Below, piece after piece: positions 30,163 to 37,174 of a stretch of 38,696 nt of DNA. Made by a program: the position numbers and the translations under genes. Positions within the stretch are counted from its first letter, which is position 1, and the number at the start of each line of letters is the position of its first letter. The DNA comes from Actinomycetes bacterium (GTDB lineage Bacteria; Actinomycetota; Acidimicrobiia; Acidimicrobiales; RAAP-2), in the NCBI GenBank assembly GCA_021784205.1, contig JAJXTB010000011.1, positions 1 through 38,696 of the forward strand. The letters run 5' to 3'. The notes under the pieces were generated by a model. It saw nothing but the letters and a program-made list of their open reading frames with translations. It was not told the origin of the DNA and made no database searches.

Positions 30163-30950
30163 GCCCGCGGGTGATGGGCATCGTGAACGTGACGCCCGAT
30201 TCGTTCTTCCCCGAGTCGCGCACGACCTCCACCGACGAGGCCATCGCGCGCGGGAAAGAGCACTTCGCGCGCGGGGCCGACGTCGTCGACGTGGGCGGCG
30301 AGTCGACGCGCCCCGGGGCGACGCCGGTCAGCGAAGAGAACGAGCTCGCCCGCGTGGTCCCGGTGGTGGCGGGCCTGGCCGGACTGGGCGCGGTGTCGGT
30401 GAACACGCAAAAGGAGGCGGTCGCGCGCGCGGCGCTCGACGCCGGCGCGCAGATCGTGAACGACGAGTCCTGCACTCTGATGGGCGTGGCCGGCGAGCGG
30501 GGGGCCGGATACGTGGCGATGCATCGCCTGCACCCGACGATCACGCCCGGTGACGCCACCTACGACGACGTGGTCGCCGAGGTGTCGGACTTCCTCGCCG
30601 ACGCGGCCCGGCGCGCGCGCGCCGCGGGCGTCGGCGAGCTGTGGCTGGACCCGGGCATCGGCTTTAACAAGACAACGGCGCACAACCTGGCCCTGCTCGC
30701 CAGCCTCGATGCCCTGGTGGGACTCGCTGCGGGTTGTGACGCGGCGGTGCTCGTGGGCACCAGCCGCAAGCGCTTTCTCGGCGAGCTCGGCGCCACGCCG
30801 CTCGGCGTCGAGGACCGCCTCGAGGCCTCGCTCGCTAGCGAGGCGTGGGCCATGCTCTGCGGGGTGGACCTCGTTCGTGTGCACGACGTGGCCCCCGCGA
30901 TCTACGCGCGCGAGCTGATCGCGCGTCCCCGCTCGAGGGTCGGGCCATGA
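30153..30950 (+). CDS. folP: dihydropteroate synthase
   Basis: The 265-residue TIM-barrel enzyme joins a pterin diphosphate to p-aminobenzoate. Visible motifs are MGIVNVTPDSFF (8-19), DVGGESTRPGA (46-56), IVNDES, DPGIGFNKT and GTSRKRF, and the final RVHDVA. In the pterin-binding strand the usual SVDTxK reads SVNTQK, so the Asp that contacts the pterin in characterised enzymes appears as Asn83. Whether that is compatible with activity, or this is a DHPS-like second copy, cannot be seen here. GTG 30153 overlaps folE by 10 bp. Confidence 0.92.
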   Translation: MGLSPRVMGIVNVTPDSFFPESRTTSTDEAIARGKEHFARGADVVDVGGESTRPGATPVSEENELARVVPVVAGLAGLGAVSVNTQKEAVARAALDAGAQIVNDESCTLMGVAGERGAGYVAMHRLHPTITPGDATYDDVVAEVSDFLADAARRARAAGVGELWLDPGIGFNKTTAHNLALLASLDALVGLAAGCDAAVLVGTSRKRFLGELGATPLGVEDRLEASLASEAWAMLCGVDLVRVHDVAPAIYARELIARPRSRVGP

Positions 30951-31450
30951 GAGGCAAGTGGGCCGCGGGCATCGAGCCGCGCGGCTTCACCTGGGTCTAC
31001 CGGGGGATCCTCGCGGTCTCCGAGCGCCCCGGGGGATCGACGTCGGTGCACCGTCGGGTGCGCCGCGACGAGGAGCTGCTCTGGCTCAAGCACAACGGGT
31101 TCACCCGGGTCATCTCGATCCTGCCCGTGATGCAGAACCTCGGCGTCTACCTCGAGCACGGCCTGGCGGCGAGCCACTACCCCCTGCGCGGCGGCCCCCA
31201 CCAGCGCGATGTGCTCGAGGCCTGCTACCAGGACCTGGCCACTTCGATGCGCGATACCCAGGTGGTTCTCTTGCACGGCGACGACGTCTCGGACCGGCTG
31301 CTCGGGGTGGTCGCGGGATATCTCGTCTGGTCCGGACGGTGCCCGACGGTCCCCGGCTCCATCGCGCTCGTCGAGCGCCTCTTTCGCCGCAGCATCGGCC
31401 CCGACGGGCGCGGCGTGCTGATGGCGCTGCCCGAGGCACAGCGTGAGTGA
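30947..31450 (+). CDS. dual-specificity-phosphatase-like protein lacking the catalytic Cys
   Basis: This 167-residue protein is not a known folate enzyme. The middle resembles small dual-specificity or tyrosine phosphatases: GFTRVISILPVMQNLGVYLEHG, then HYPL, and finally VVLLHGDDVSDRLLGVVAGYLVW, which aligns with the phosphatase loop VHCxxGxSR followed by a helix. The His110-x6-Arg117 spacing is right, but the catalytic Cys is Gly111, so it should be a pseudophosphatase or a binding protein. It overlaps folP by 4 bp and folB by 8 bp, so it is embedded in the folate operon. The phosphatase resemblance is from pattern only. Confidence 0.65.
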   Translation: MRGKWAAGIEPRGFTWVYRGILAVSERPGGSTSVHRRVRRDEELLWLKHNGFTRVISILPVMQNLGVYLEHGLAASHYPLRGGPHQRDVLEACYQDLATSMRDTQVVLLHGDDVSDRLLGVVAGYLVWSGRCPTVPGSIALVERLFRRSIGPDGRGVLMALPEAQRE

Positions 31451-31808
31451 CGTGATCGAGCTGCGCGGGCTGCGCGTCAGCGCGATCGTCGGCGTGCTCG
31501 CCGAGGAGCGCTCGCGCGCCCAGCCGCTCGAGTTCGACCTCGACATCGAGCGCAACTTCGAAGAAGCGGCGATGGACGACGACATCGCCGAGACCACCAA
31601 CTACGCCGACGTCGTGGCCACGACCGTCGACGTCGCGCGCTCGGGCGGATTCCTTCTGCTCGAAACCCTCGCGTATCGCGTCGCTCTCGAGGTGCTGGCC
31701 CTGGACAGCGCGATCGAGGCCGTGGTGGTCGCGGTGCGCAAGCTGCGTCCGCCGGTACCCGAGGACCTGGCGAGCGCCGGCGTGCGCTGTCGCGTCACGC
31801 GTTCGTGA
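31443..31808 (+). CDS. folB: dihydroneopterin aldolase
   Basis: The 121-residue protein fits FolB: N-terminal IELRGLRVSAIVGVLAEERSRAQPLEFDLDIE with the conserved Glu, TTNYADV with the Tyr, LLETLAYRVALEVL and the C-terminal VRKLRPPVP with the catalytic-type Lys. It converts dihydroneopterin to 6-hydroxymethyl-dihydropterin. GTG 31443 lies inside the end of the phosphatase-like gene and its stop overlaps folK (GTGA). Confidence 0.92.
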   Translation: MSDVIELRGLRVSAIVGVLAEERSRAQPLEFDLDIERNFEEAAMDDDIAETTNYADVVATTVDVARSGGFLLLETLAYRVALEVLALDSAIEAVVVAVRKLRPPVPEDLASAGVRCRVTRS

Positions 31809-32269
31809 AGGCCTATCTCTCGCTTGGCTCTAACGTCGGGGACCGAGCGGCCCACCTGGCCGCTGGCGTCGCCCTGGTCGCGGCGGGCGAGCCGGTGCGC
31901 GTCTCGCGCGTCTACGAGACCGAGCCCGTGGGCGGTGTCGCCCAGGATGACTTCTGGAACCTGGTGATTGAACTCGAGACCGACGCGACTCCGCGCGCGC
32001 TGCTCGAGCGCGCGCGGCGTGCTGAGGCCGCGCGGGCTCGCGTGCGCGACGTGCGCTGGGGCCCGAGGACCCTCGACGTGGACGTGTTGCTAGTGGGCGA
32101 TCTCGTGAGTGACGACCCCGAGATCACCGTGCCGCACCCGCGCATGTTCGAGCGGCTCTTCGTGCTCGTTCCCCTGGGCGAACTGGCCCCGGAGCTGGTC
32201 ACGCAGGACCTGATCGCGCGTGGCGTCGGGCGGGTCGCTCCGATCGGTACACTCGAGTCGTTGCTCTAG
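31805..32269 (+). CDS. folK: 6-hydroxymethyl-7,8-dihydropterin pyrophosphokinase
   Basis: The 154-residue enzyme has YLSLGSNVGDR (4-13), VYETEPVG, FWNLVIEL and the family signature RWGPRTLDVDVLL (with the two metal-binding Asp), plus PHPRMFERLFVLVPL. It transfers pyrophosphate from ATP to the pterin to make the FolP substrate. It ends the folate cluster, with a 35-bp gap before the next gene and TACACT at 32248-32253 inside its 3' end as a possible promoter for that gene. Confidence 0.95.
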   Translation: MKAYLSLGSNVGDRAAHLAAGVALVAAGEPVRVSRVYETEPVGGVAQDDFWNLVIELETDATPRALLERARRAEAARARVRDVRWGPRTLDVDVLLVGDLVSDDPEITVPHPRMFERLFVLVPLGELAPELVTQDLIARGVGRVAPIGTLESLL

Positions 32270-32304
32270 CCGAACGGCACCCTCGGGGCCGGAACGGAGT
32301 CGAG

Positions 32305-33018
32305 ATGAAAGTCACCATCGTGGGTTCGGGCCGCGCCGGCCAGTCCTTTACTATCGCCTTGGGAGCGGCCGGTCACGACGTGACCCTCCTGCACCACGAC
32401 GAGCTCGGCCGCGTCGACGGTGAGGTGGTGCTACTCGCCGTGCTCGACGACGCCCTGGCCGAGGTCGCGCGAGCCCTCGCGCCCGACGCGTCGCGCGTGG
32501 TCGTCCACGTCGCGGGTTCACGCACCCTCGAGGTGTTGGCGCCCCACTCGCGCGTCGCCTCGCTGCATCCCCTGGCCGCCCTGTCCTCGCCCGAGCGCGG
32601 CGCGATGCGCCTGCGCGGGGCGACCTACTGCGTTGCCGGCGACCCCGTGGCGTTCGAGCTCGTGCACTCCCTCGGGGGGCGCGTCATCACGCTCGAGGAC
32701 TCGCGGCGCACCCTCTATCACGCCACGGCCACCGTGGCGGCGAATCACCTGGTGGCGCTGATGGGCCAGGTCGAGCGGCTCGCGAGCGAGGCCGGCCTCG
32801 AGCTCGAGGACTTCTTGGCTCTCGCGGGCCAGGCGCTGGCCGACGTGGCGAGCGACGGCCCGGCGCGCGCCCTGACCGGACCGGCCTCGCGCGGCGACGT
32901 CGAGACGATCGACGCGCACTTGGCGGCGATGCCCGAGTCGGAGCGCCCGACCTACGTGGCCCTGGCGGCCGCCGCTTTCGAACTTGCCGAACGACGCCGC
33001 AGCACCTTGTCGGCCTGA
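32305..33018 (+). CDS. Rossmann-like/DUF2520 oxidoreductase-like protein
   Basis: The 237-residue protein has an N-terminal Rossmann loop VTIVGSGRAGQSF and a helical C-terminal DUF2520 domain (about 115-232, with YHATATVAANHLVALM). Proteins of this pair of domains lie next to panC or panB in many bacteria and resemble ketopantoate reductase in layout, so a role in pantothenate synthesis is plausible but not shown by sequence alone. ATG 32305 has GGAG 6 nt upstream. It shares one base with the panC start (TGATG), so the two are coupled. Confidence 0.82.
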   Translation: MKVTIVGSGRAGQSFTIALGAAGHDVTLLHHDELGRVDGEVVLLAVLDDALAEVARALAPDASRVVVHVAGSRTLEVLAPHSRVASLHPLAALSSPERGAMRLRGATYCVAGDPVAFELVHSLGGRVITLEDSRRTLYHATATVAANHLVALMGQVERLASEAGLELEDFLALAGQALADVASDGPARALTGPASRGDVETIDAHLAAMPESERPTYVALAAAAFELAERRRSTLSA

Positions 33019-33884
33019 TGGAGCGGATCGCTCGCGTCGCCGACTGGCGCGCGCGCGCGCAGTCAGCGCGCGCGAGCGGCCGGACCGTCGGCCTGGTGCC
33101 CACGATGGGCGCGCTGCACGCCGGGCACGAGTCGCTGATGCGCGCCGCCGCGGCCGCCGGCGACGTCGTCTTCACGACGATCTTTGTCAACCCGCGTCAG
33201 TTCAACAACGCGACCGACCTCGCGACGTACCCGCGCACCCCCGACGCCGACGCCGCGCGCGCGGGCGACTCGGGCACCGACGTCCTCGTCGAGCCAGCGC
33301 TCGCCGAGATGTGGCCTCTGGGAGAGGCCACGCCGACCACGGTGCACCTCGGGCCGATCGGCGAGGTCTTCGAGGGAACTGACCGGCCGGGCCACTTCGA
33401 CGGTGTGGCGAGCGTGGTGGCCAAGCTGCTCATCGTGACCGGGCCCTGTCGGCTCTACCTGGGCGAGAAGGACTACCAGCAGTTGGTTGCCATGCGACAG
33501 ATGGTGCGCGACCTCGCCTTCGACGTGGAGGTGGTGGGCTGTGAGATCGTGCGCGAGGAGTCCGGACTCGCGCTCTCGAGCCGCAACGTGCGCCTCAGCG
33601 ACGCCGGGCGCGCCGTCGCGCTCGGCCTCTCACGGGCGCTGGCCAGTGCCGGCGAGCCCGCGAGCGCGAGCGTACTGCGCGAGAGAATGCGCGCGGTGAT
33701 GCTCGAGGCCGGTGTCGACGTGGCCTACGCCGAGGTCGTCCATCCGGTCAGCCTCGAGCCGCTCGACGACGACTACGAGGGCGAGGGCCGCGCGCTGCTC
33801 GCCGGGCTCGTCGAAGGGGTGCGCCTGCTCGACAACGGGCGGGTGCGAGTCAGCAAAGGGAGTGATCGTGCTACTAGCCATTGA
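33018..33884 (+). CDS. panC: pantothenate synthetase
   Basis: The 288-residue enzyme joins pantoate and beta-alanine with ATP. It has VPTMGALHAGHESL with the HxGH motif H34/H37, IFVNPRQFN, RPGHFDGVASVVAKLL, GEKDYQQL and the KMSKS-like LSSRNVRLS. In actinobacteria panD commonly follows panC; here panD is absent and coaX overlaps the end by 17 bp. Confidence 0.96.
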   Translation: MERIARVADWRARAQSARASGRTVGLVPTMGALHAGHESLMRAAAAAGDVVFTTIFVNPRQFNNATDLATYPRTPDADAARAGDSGTDVLVEPALAEMWPLGEATPTTVHLGPIGEVFEGTDRPGHFDGVASVVAKLLIVTGPCRLYLGEKDYQQLVAMRQMVRDLAFDVEVVGCEIVREESGLALSSRNVRLSDAGRAVALGLSRALASAGEPASASVLRERMRAVMLEAGVDVAYAEVVHPVSLEPLDDDYEGEGRALLAGLVEGVRLLDNGRVRVSKGSDRATSH

Positions 33885-34698
33885 CGTCGGCAACACCGAG
33901 ACCGTGGTCGGCCTTTTCGGGCCCGAGGCGCCCGACTCGCCCGACGCGATGGGATTCGCGCGCGCGACCGACGAGCGCGGCCTGGCGTTCCACTGGCGCC
34001 TCTCGACCGTCGCCGAGCGCACGCCGGACGAGCACGCCATGATCCTCACCCAGCTGCTCGACCTCGAGGGACTCGACCTTCGCGCCGACGTGTCGGCGAT
34101 CGCCATCTCGTCCTCGGTCCCGCCCGTCACGACGCAACTGCGGCGCATGGCCAATCGTTGGTTCGCCGATCTCGAGGTGACGGTGCTCGGACCGGGCACC
34201 AAGTCGGGAATGGCGATCCTTTACGACAACCCGCGCGAGGTGGGTGCGGACCGCATCGCCAACTCGGTGGGCGCCTACGACCTCTACCCGGGCGCGGGCA
34301 TCGTGGTCGACCTGGGCACCGCGACGACCTTCGACGTGATCAGCGAGCGCGGAGAGTACCTCGGCGGCGCGATCGCCCCGGGGGTCGCGATCTCGCTTGA
34401 GGCGCTCTACACCCAGGCCTCGGCGCTGCGCTCGGTCGAGCTCGTGCGCCCGCGCTCGGTGGTGGGTCGCTCGACGGTCGAGTCGATCCAGTCCGGCGTG
34501 CTCTACGGTTTCGCCGCCCAGGTCGACGGCGTCGTCGCGCGCATCGTCGACGAGGTCGGTCCGGCCACCGTGATCGCCACCGGCGGCCTCGCCGGACTCA
34601 TCGCCCCGCACACGTCCAGCGTCGAGCACGTCGAGCCGTGGCTCACCCTCCACGGTTTACGTATCATTCATGGACGCAATCATTCGGGAGCCGCATGA
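33868..34698 (+). CDS. coaX: type III pantothenate kinase
   Basis: The protein of about 276 residues belongs to the ASKHA-fold CoaX family: LLAIDVGNTETVVGLF (2-17, with the phosphate-loop Asp6), GADRIANSVGAYDLYPG, VVDLGTATTFDVI and GGAIAPGVAISLEAL. It phosphorylates pantothenate, the first step to CoA. The frame is open far upstream; I start at GTG 33868 because AAGGGAG is 6 nt before it, though GTG 33862 is possible. Its stop overlaps the lysS ATG (ATGA). Confidence 0.94.
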   Translation: MLLAIDVGNTETVVGLFGPEAPDSPDAMGFARATDERGLAFHWRLSTVAERTPDEHAMILTQLLDLEGLDLRADVSAIAISSSVPPVTTQLRRMANRWFADLEVTVLGPGTKSGMAILYDNPREVGADRIANSVGAYDLYPGAGIVVDLGTATTFDVISERGEYLGGAIAPGVAISLEALYTQASALRSVELVRPRSVVGRSTVESIQSGVLYGFAAQVDGVVARIVDEVGPATVIATGGLAGLIAPHTSSVEHVEPWLTLHGLRIIHGRNHSGAA

Positions 34699-36101
34699 CC
34701 ACGCCCTACACCTTCGCCCACACGGCGTACTGCGCGGCACTCGCCGAGACCTACGGCTTCCTCGCCCCGGGCGAGGAGTCCGGCGTCGCGGTCGCGGTCG
34801 CCGGGCGGGTGATGCTCCTGCGCAGCCAGGGCCGGCTGGCCTTCGCGACGATGCGCGACTCCACCGGCGAGATCCAGCTCTTCGCCCTCGAGGCAGTGAC
34901 CACGGACTTCGAGGAGTTCACGAGGCTGCACCTCGGTGACTGGGTCGGCGTGCACGGTGAGGTCGTGCGCACTAAGCGCGGCGAGCTCTCGGTGAAGGTC
35001 GCCTCCTTCGAGGTTCTCGCCAGTGCTCGGCGCAACTTCGGCGACAAGTGGGCGGGCATCGCCGACTACGACCTGCGCTATCGCCACCGCGAGGCCGACC
35101 TGTGGGCGAACGAGGACACGCGCGCCTCGCTGGCTCGGCGCAGCACGCTGGTGCGCGCCCTGCGCGAGCGGTGCTGGGCGGCCGGCTTCATGGAGGTCGA
35201 GACGCCGATACTCAACGCGATTCCCACCGGCGCGGCGGCGCGTCCCTTCGTCACGTACCACCAGGCGCTGGGCAGCGAGTTCTTCTTGCGCATCGCGCCC
35301 GAGTTGTGGCTCAAGCGGCTCGTCGTCGGCGGCTTCGAGCGGGTCTTCGAACTCGGCCGTGTCTTTCGCAACGAGGGTGTCTCGCCGCGTCACAACCCCG
35401 AGTTCACCATGCTCGAGCTCTACGCGGCCTATTGGAACTACGAGGACATGATGGCCTTCACCGAGGAGCTGGTCGCCGGCGCGGTCGTCGACGTGCTCGG
35501 CACGACGGCCCTCACCTACCAGGGGCGTGACCTCGACTTCGCCACGCCCTGGCGCCGGGCGACGATGGCCGACCTCGTGAGCGAGGCGGTGGGCGAGGAG
35601 TTGAACGTGCACACGAGCCACGAGCACCTGGTGGCCCTGCTGGCGGCGCGCGACGTCGAGGTGCACGCCTCGTGGGGCGCGGGGCGCTGCCTCGCTGAGC
35701 TTTTCGAGGCGACCTGTGAGGCCGACCTCTGGCAGCCGACCTTCGTCACGCAGTACCCGGTCGAGGTGTCGCCACTGGCGAGGCGTCACCCCGCGGACCA
35801 CGAGCTGACCGAGCGCTTCGAGTCGTTCCTGGTGGGCCGCGAGCTCTCCAACGGGTTCTCCGAGCTCACTGATCCCGAAGACCAGCGCGCGCGCTTCGAA
35901 GAGCAGGCCCGCCTGGCCGCGGCCGGCGACGACGAAGCGATGCGAATCGACGAGGACTACATCAAGGCGCTCGAGTGGGGCCTGCCGCCCACCGCGGGCC
36001 TGGGCGTGGGTGTCGACCGCCTGGCGATGGTGGTGGCAGACGCCACCAACATCCGCGAGGTGATCGCGTTCCCGACCCTGAAGCCGGTGCGCGAAGACTA
36101 A
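34695..36101 (+). CDS. lysS: lysyl-tRNA synthetase, class II
   Basis: The 468-residue enzyme has an N-terminal OB-fold anticodon domain (about 45-125, VAGRVMLLRSQGRLAF, GEIQLFAL) and the class II core: motif 2 VFRNEGVSPRHNPEFTMLE and motif 3 GLGVGVDRLAMV. It charges tRNA-Lys. ATG 34695 has GGGAG upstream; the frame opens earlier at 34638 but that part lies in coaX. The panC-coaX-lysS order is typical of actinobacteria. Its stop is shared with the convergent prenyl synthase (CTAA). Confidence 0.96.
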   Translation: MTTPYTFAHTAYCAALAETYGFLAPGEESGVAVAVAGRVMLLRSQGRLAFATMRDSTGEIQLFALEAVTTDFEEFTRLHLGDWVGVHGEVVRTKRGELSVKVASFEVLASARRNFGDKWAGIADYDLRYRHREADLWANEDTRASLARRSTLVRALRERCWAAGFMEVETPILNAIPTGAAARPFVTYHQALGSEFFLRIAPELWLKRLVVGGFERVFELGRVFRNEGVSPRHNPEFTMLELYAAYWNYEDMMAFTEELVAGAVVDVLGTTALTYQGRDLDFATPWRRATMADLVSEAVGEELNVHTSHEHLVALLAARDVEVHASWGAGRCLAELFEATCEADLWQPTFVTQYPVEVSPLARRHPADHELTERFESFLVGRELSNGFSELTDPEDQRARFEEQARLAAAGDDEAMRIDEDYIKALEWGLPPTAGLGVGVDRLAMVVADATNIREVIAFPTLKPVRED

Positions 36102-37075
36102 ACGGCGGGCAGGTCCTCGAGCAGCGAACGAATCAGCGAGGAGAAGCCCGCGCGCAGTGCGGGCTCGGGCACGACGGCGAGCGCCGCGTCGGCCTCGTCG
36201 AGGAATCGCTGAGCGGCGAGGATCGTCTGGGCGACGCCGTCGGTGGCCACGACGAGCTTGCGGGCCCGCTCGCGATCCGCGTCGTTGAGGACCGCGCCGA
36301 GCAGCGAGCGCAGCTCGTCGCCGACAGTAGCGTCGCGCAGCGCGAAGAGGGTGGGCAGGTTGTAGATGCCCTCGGCCAGGTCCTGCCCGGCGGGCTTGCC
36401 CAGCTGGTTCTCGGTCGCGGTGATGTCGAGGACGTCGTCGCGCAGCTGGTAGATCATCCCAAAGCACCGGCCGAACTCGGCGAGGGCCTCAATCTGATCG
36501 CTCGCCAAGCGCGCGGTGAGTCCTCCCACCCGGCAGCTCGCCGACATCAGCGAGGCGGTCTTGCCGCCGATCGCCTCGTAATAGTCGTCCTCGGTGCGCT
36601 CGACGGAGAAGGCGGTTCGCACCTCACTGACCTGGCCGCGGGTCAGCCACGCCAGGGTGCGGGCCATCAAGCCGGCGACGTCGGTGCCCAGATCGGCGGC
36701 GATGCCGGCCGAACGGGCCATCAGGTAGTCCCCGGCGACGATGGCGATCAGGTTGCCGTAGCGGGCGTTCACGCTGTCGACGTTGCGGCGCACCTCGGCT
36801 TCGTCCATGACGTCGTCGTGGTAGAGCGAGGCCAGGTGCATCAGCTCGAGCGAGACCCCGCCGAGGAGGTCCTCGCGAGTGGCCGCGCGCTGGCCGCTGG
36901 TGGCCGAGGCCACCGCGAGAAGGGGGCGCAACCGCTTGCCACCGGCGTAGATCAGGTGCGTTGTGACCGAATCGAGGTACTCGTCGCCGTAGATGACTGA
37001 CTCGGCGAGCAGGACCTCGAGGCGCGCGAGGTCGGCCTCCACCAGGGGCAGTCCCAAGCGCTCGTGCGGATTCAC
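36098..37075 (-). CDS. trans-polyprenyl diphosphate synthase
   Basis: The 325-residue protein has both aspartate-rich motifs, DDVMD (87-91, in HLASLYHDDVMDEAEVRRN) and DDVLD (213-217, in YQLRDDVLDIT), plus GGKRLRP and GKTASLM. It condenses isopentenyl units on allylic diphosphates. The residues four and five before the first motif are Ser and Ala, small ones, which predicts a long-chain product such as the C35-C50 quinone side chain. GTG 37075 is chosen because TATGGT lies 6 nt upstream; the long frame continuing beyond it into clpC is a shadow. Confidence 0.92.
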   Translation of the reverse strand: MNPHERLGLPLVEADLARLEVLLAESVIYGDEYLDSVTTHLIYAGGKRLRPLLAVASATSGQRAATREDLLGGVSLELMHLASLYHDDVMDEAEVRRNVDSVNARYGNLIAIVAGDYLMARSAGIAADLGTDVAGLMARTLAWLTRGQVSEVRTAFSVERTEDDYYEAIGGKTASLMSASCRVGGLTARLASDQIEALAEFGRCFGMIYQLRDDVLDITATENQLGKPAGQDLAEGIYNLPTLFALRDATVGDELRSLLGAVLNDADRERARKLVVATDGVAQTILAAQRFLDEADAALAVVPEPALRAGFSSLIRSLLEDLPAV

Positions 37076-37081
37076 CCCAAC

Positions 37082-37087
37082 ACCATA
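37082..37087 (-). promoter_or_regulatory. candidate -10 element (TATGGT) for prenyl synthase gene
   Basis: TATGGT ends 6 nt before GTG 37075 with no Shine-Dalgarno nearby, the leaderless pattern. The 99-bp divergent spacer to clpC also holds TACACT at 37142-37147, a possible clpC -10, with no clear -35 for either. Confidence 0.4.
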
Positions 37088-37174
37088 GATGAGGCTCGAA
37101 CACCTCCCGCGGGGTGAGATCGAACTGTCACCAAGCACCGGTACACTGCAGATATCGACGACGAAGGATGAGAT

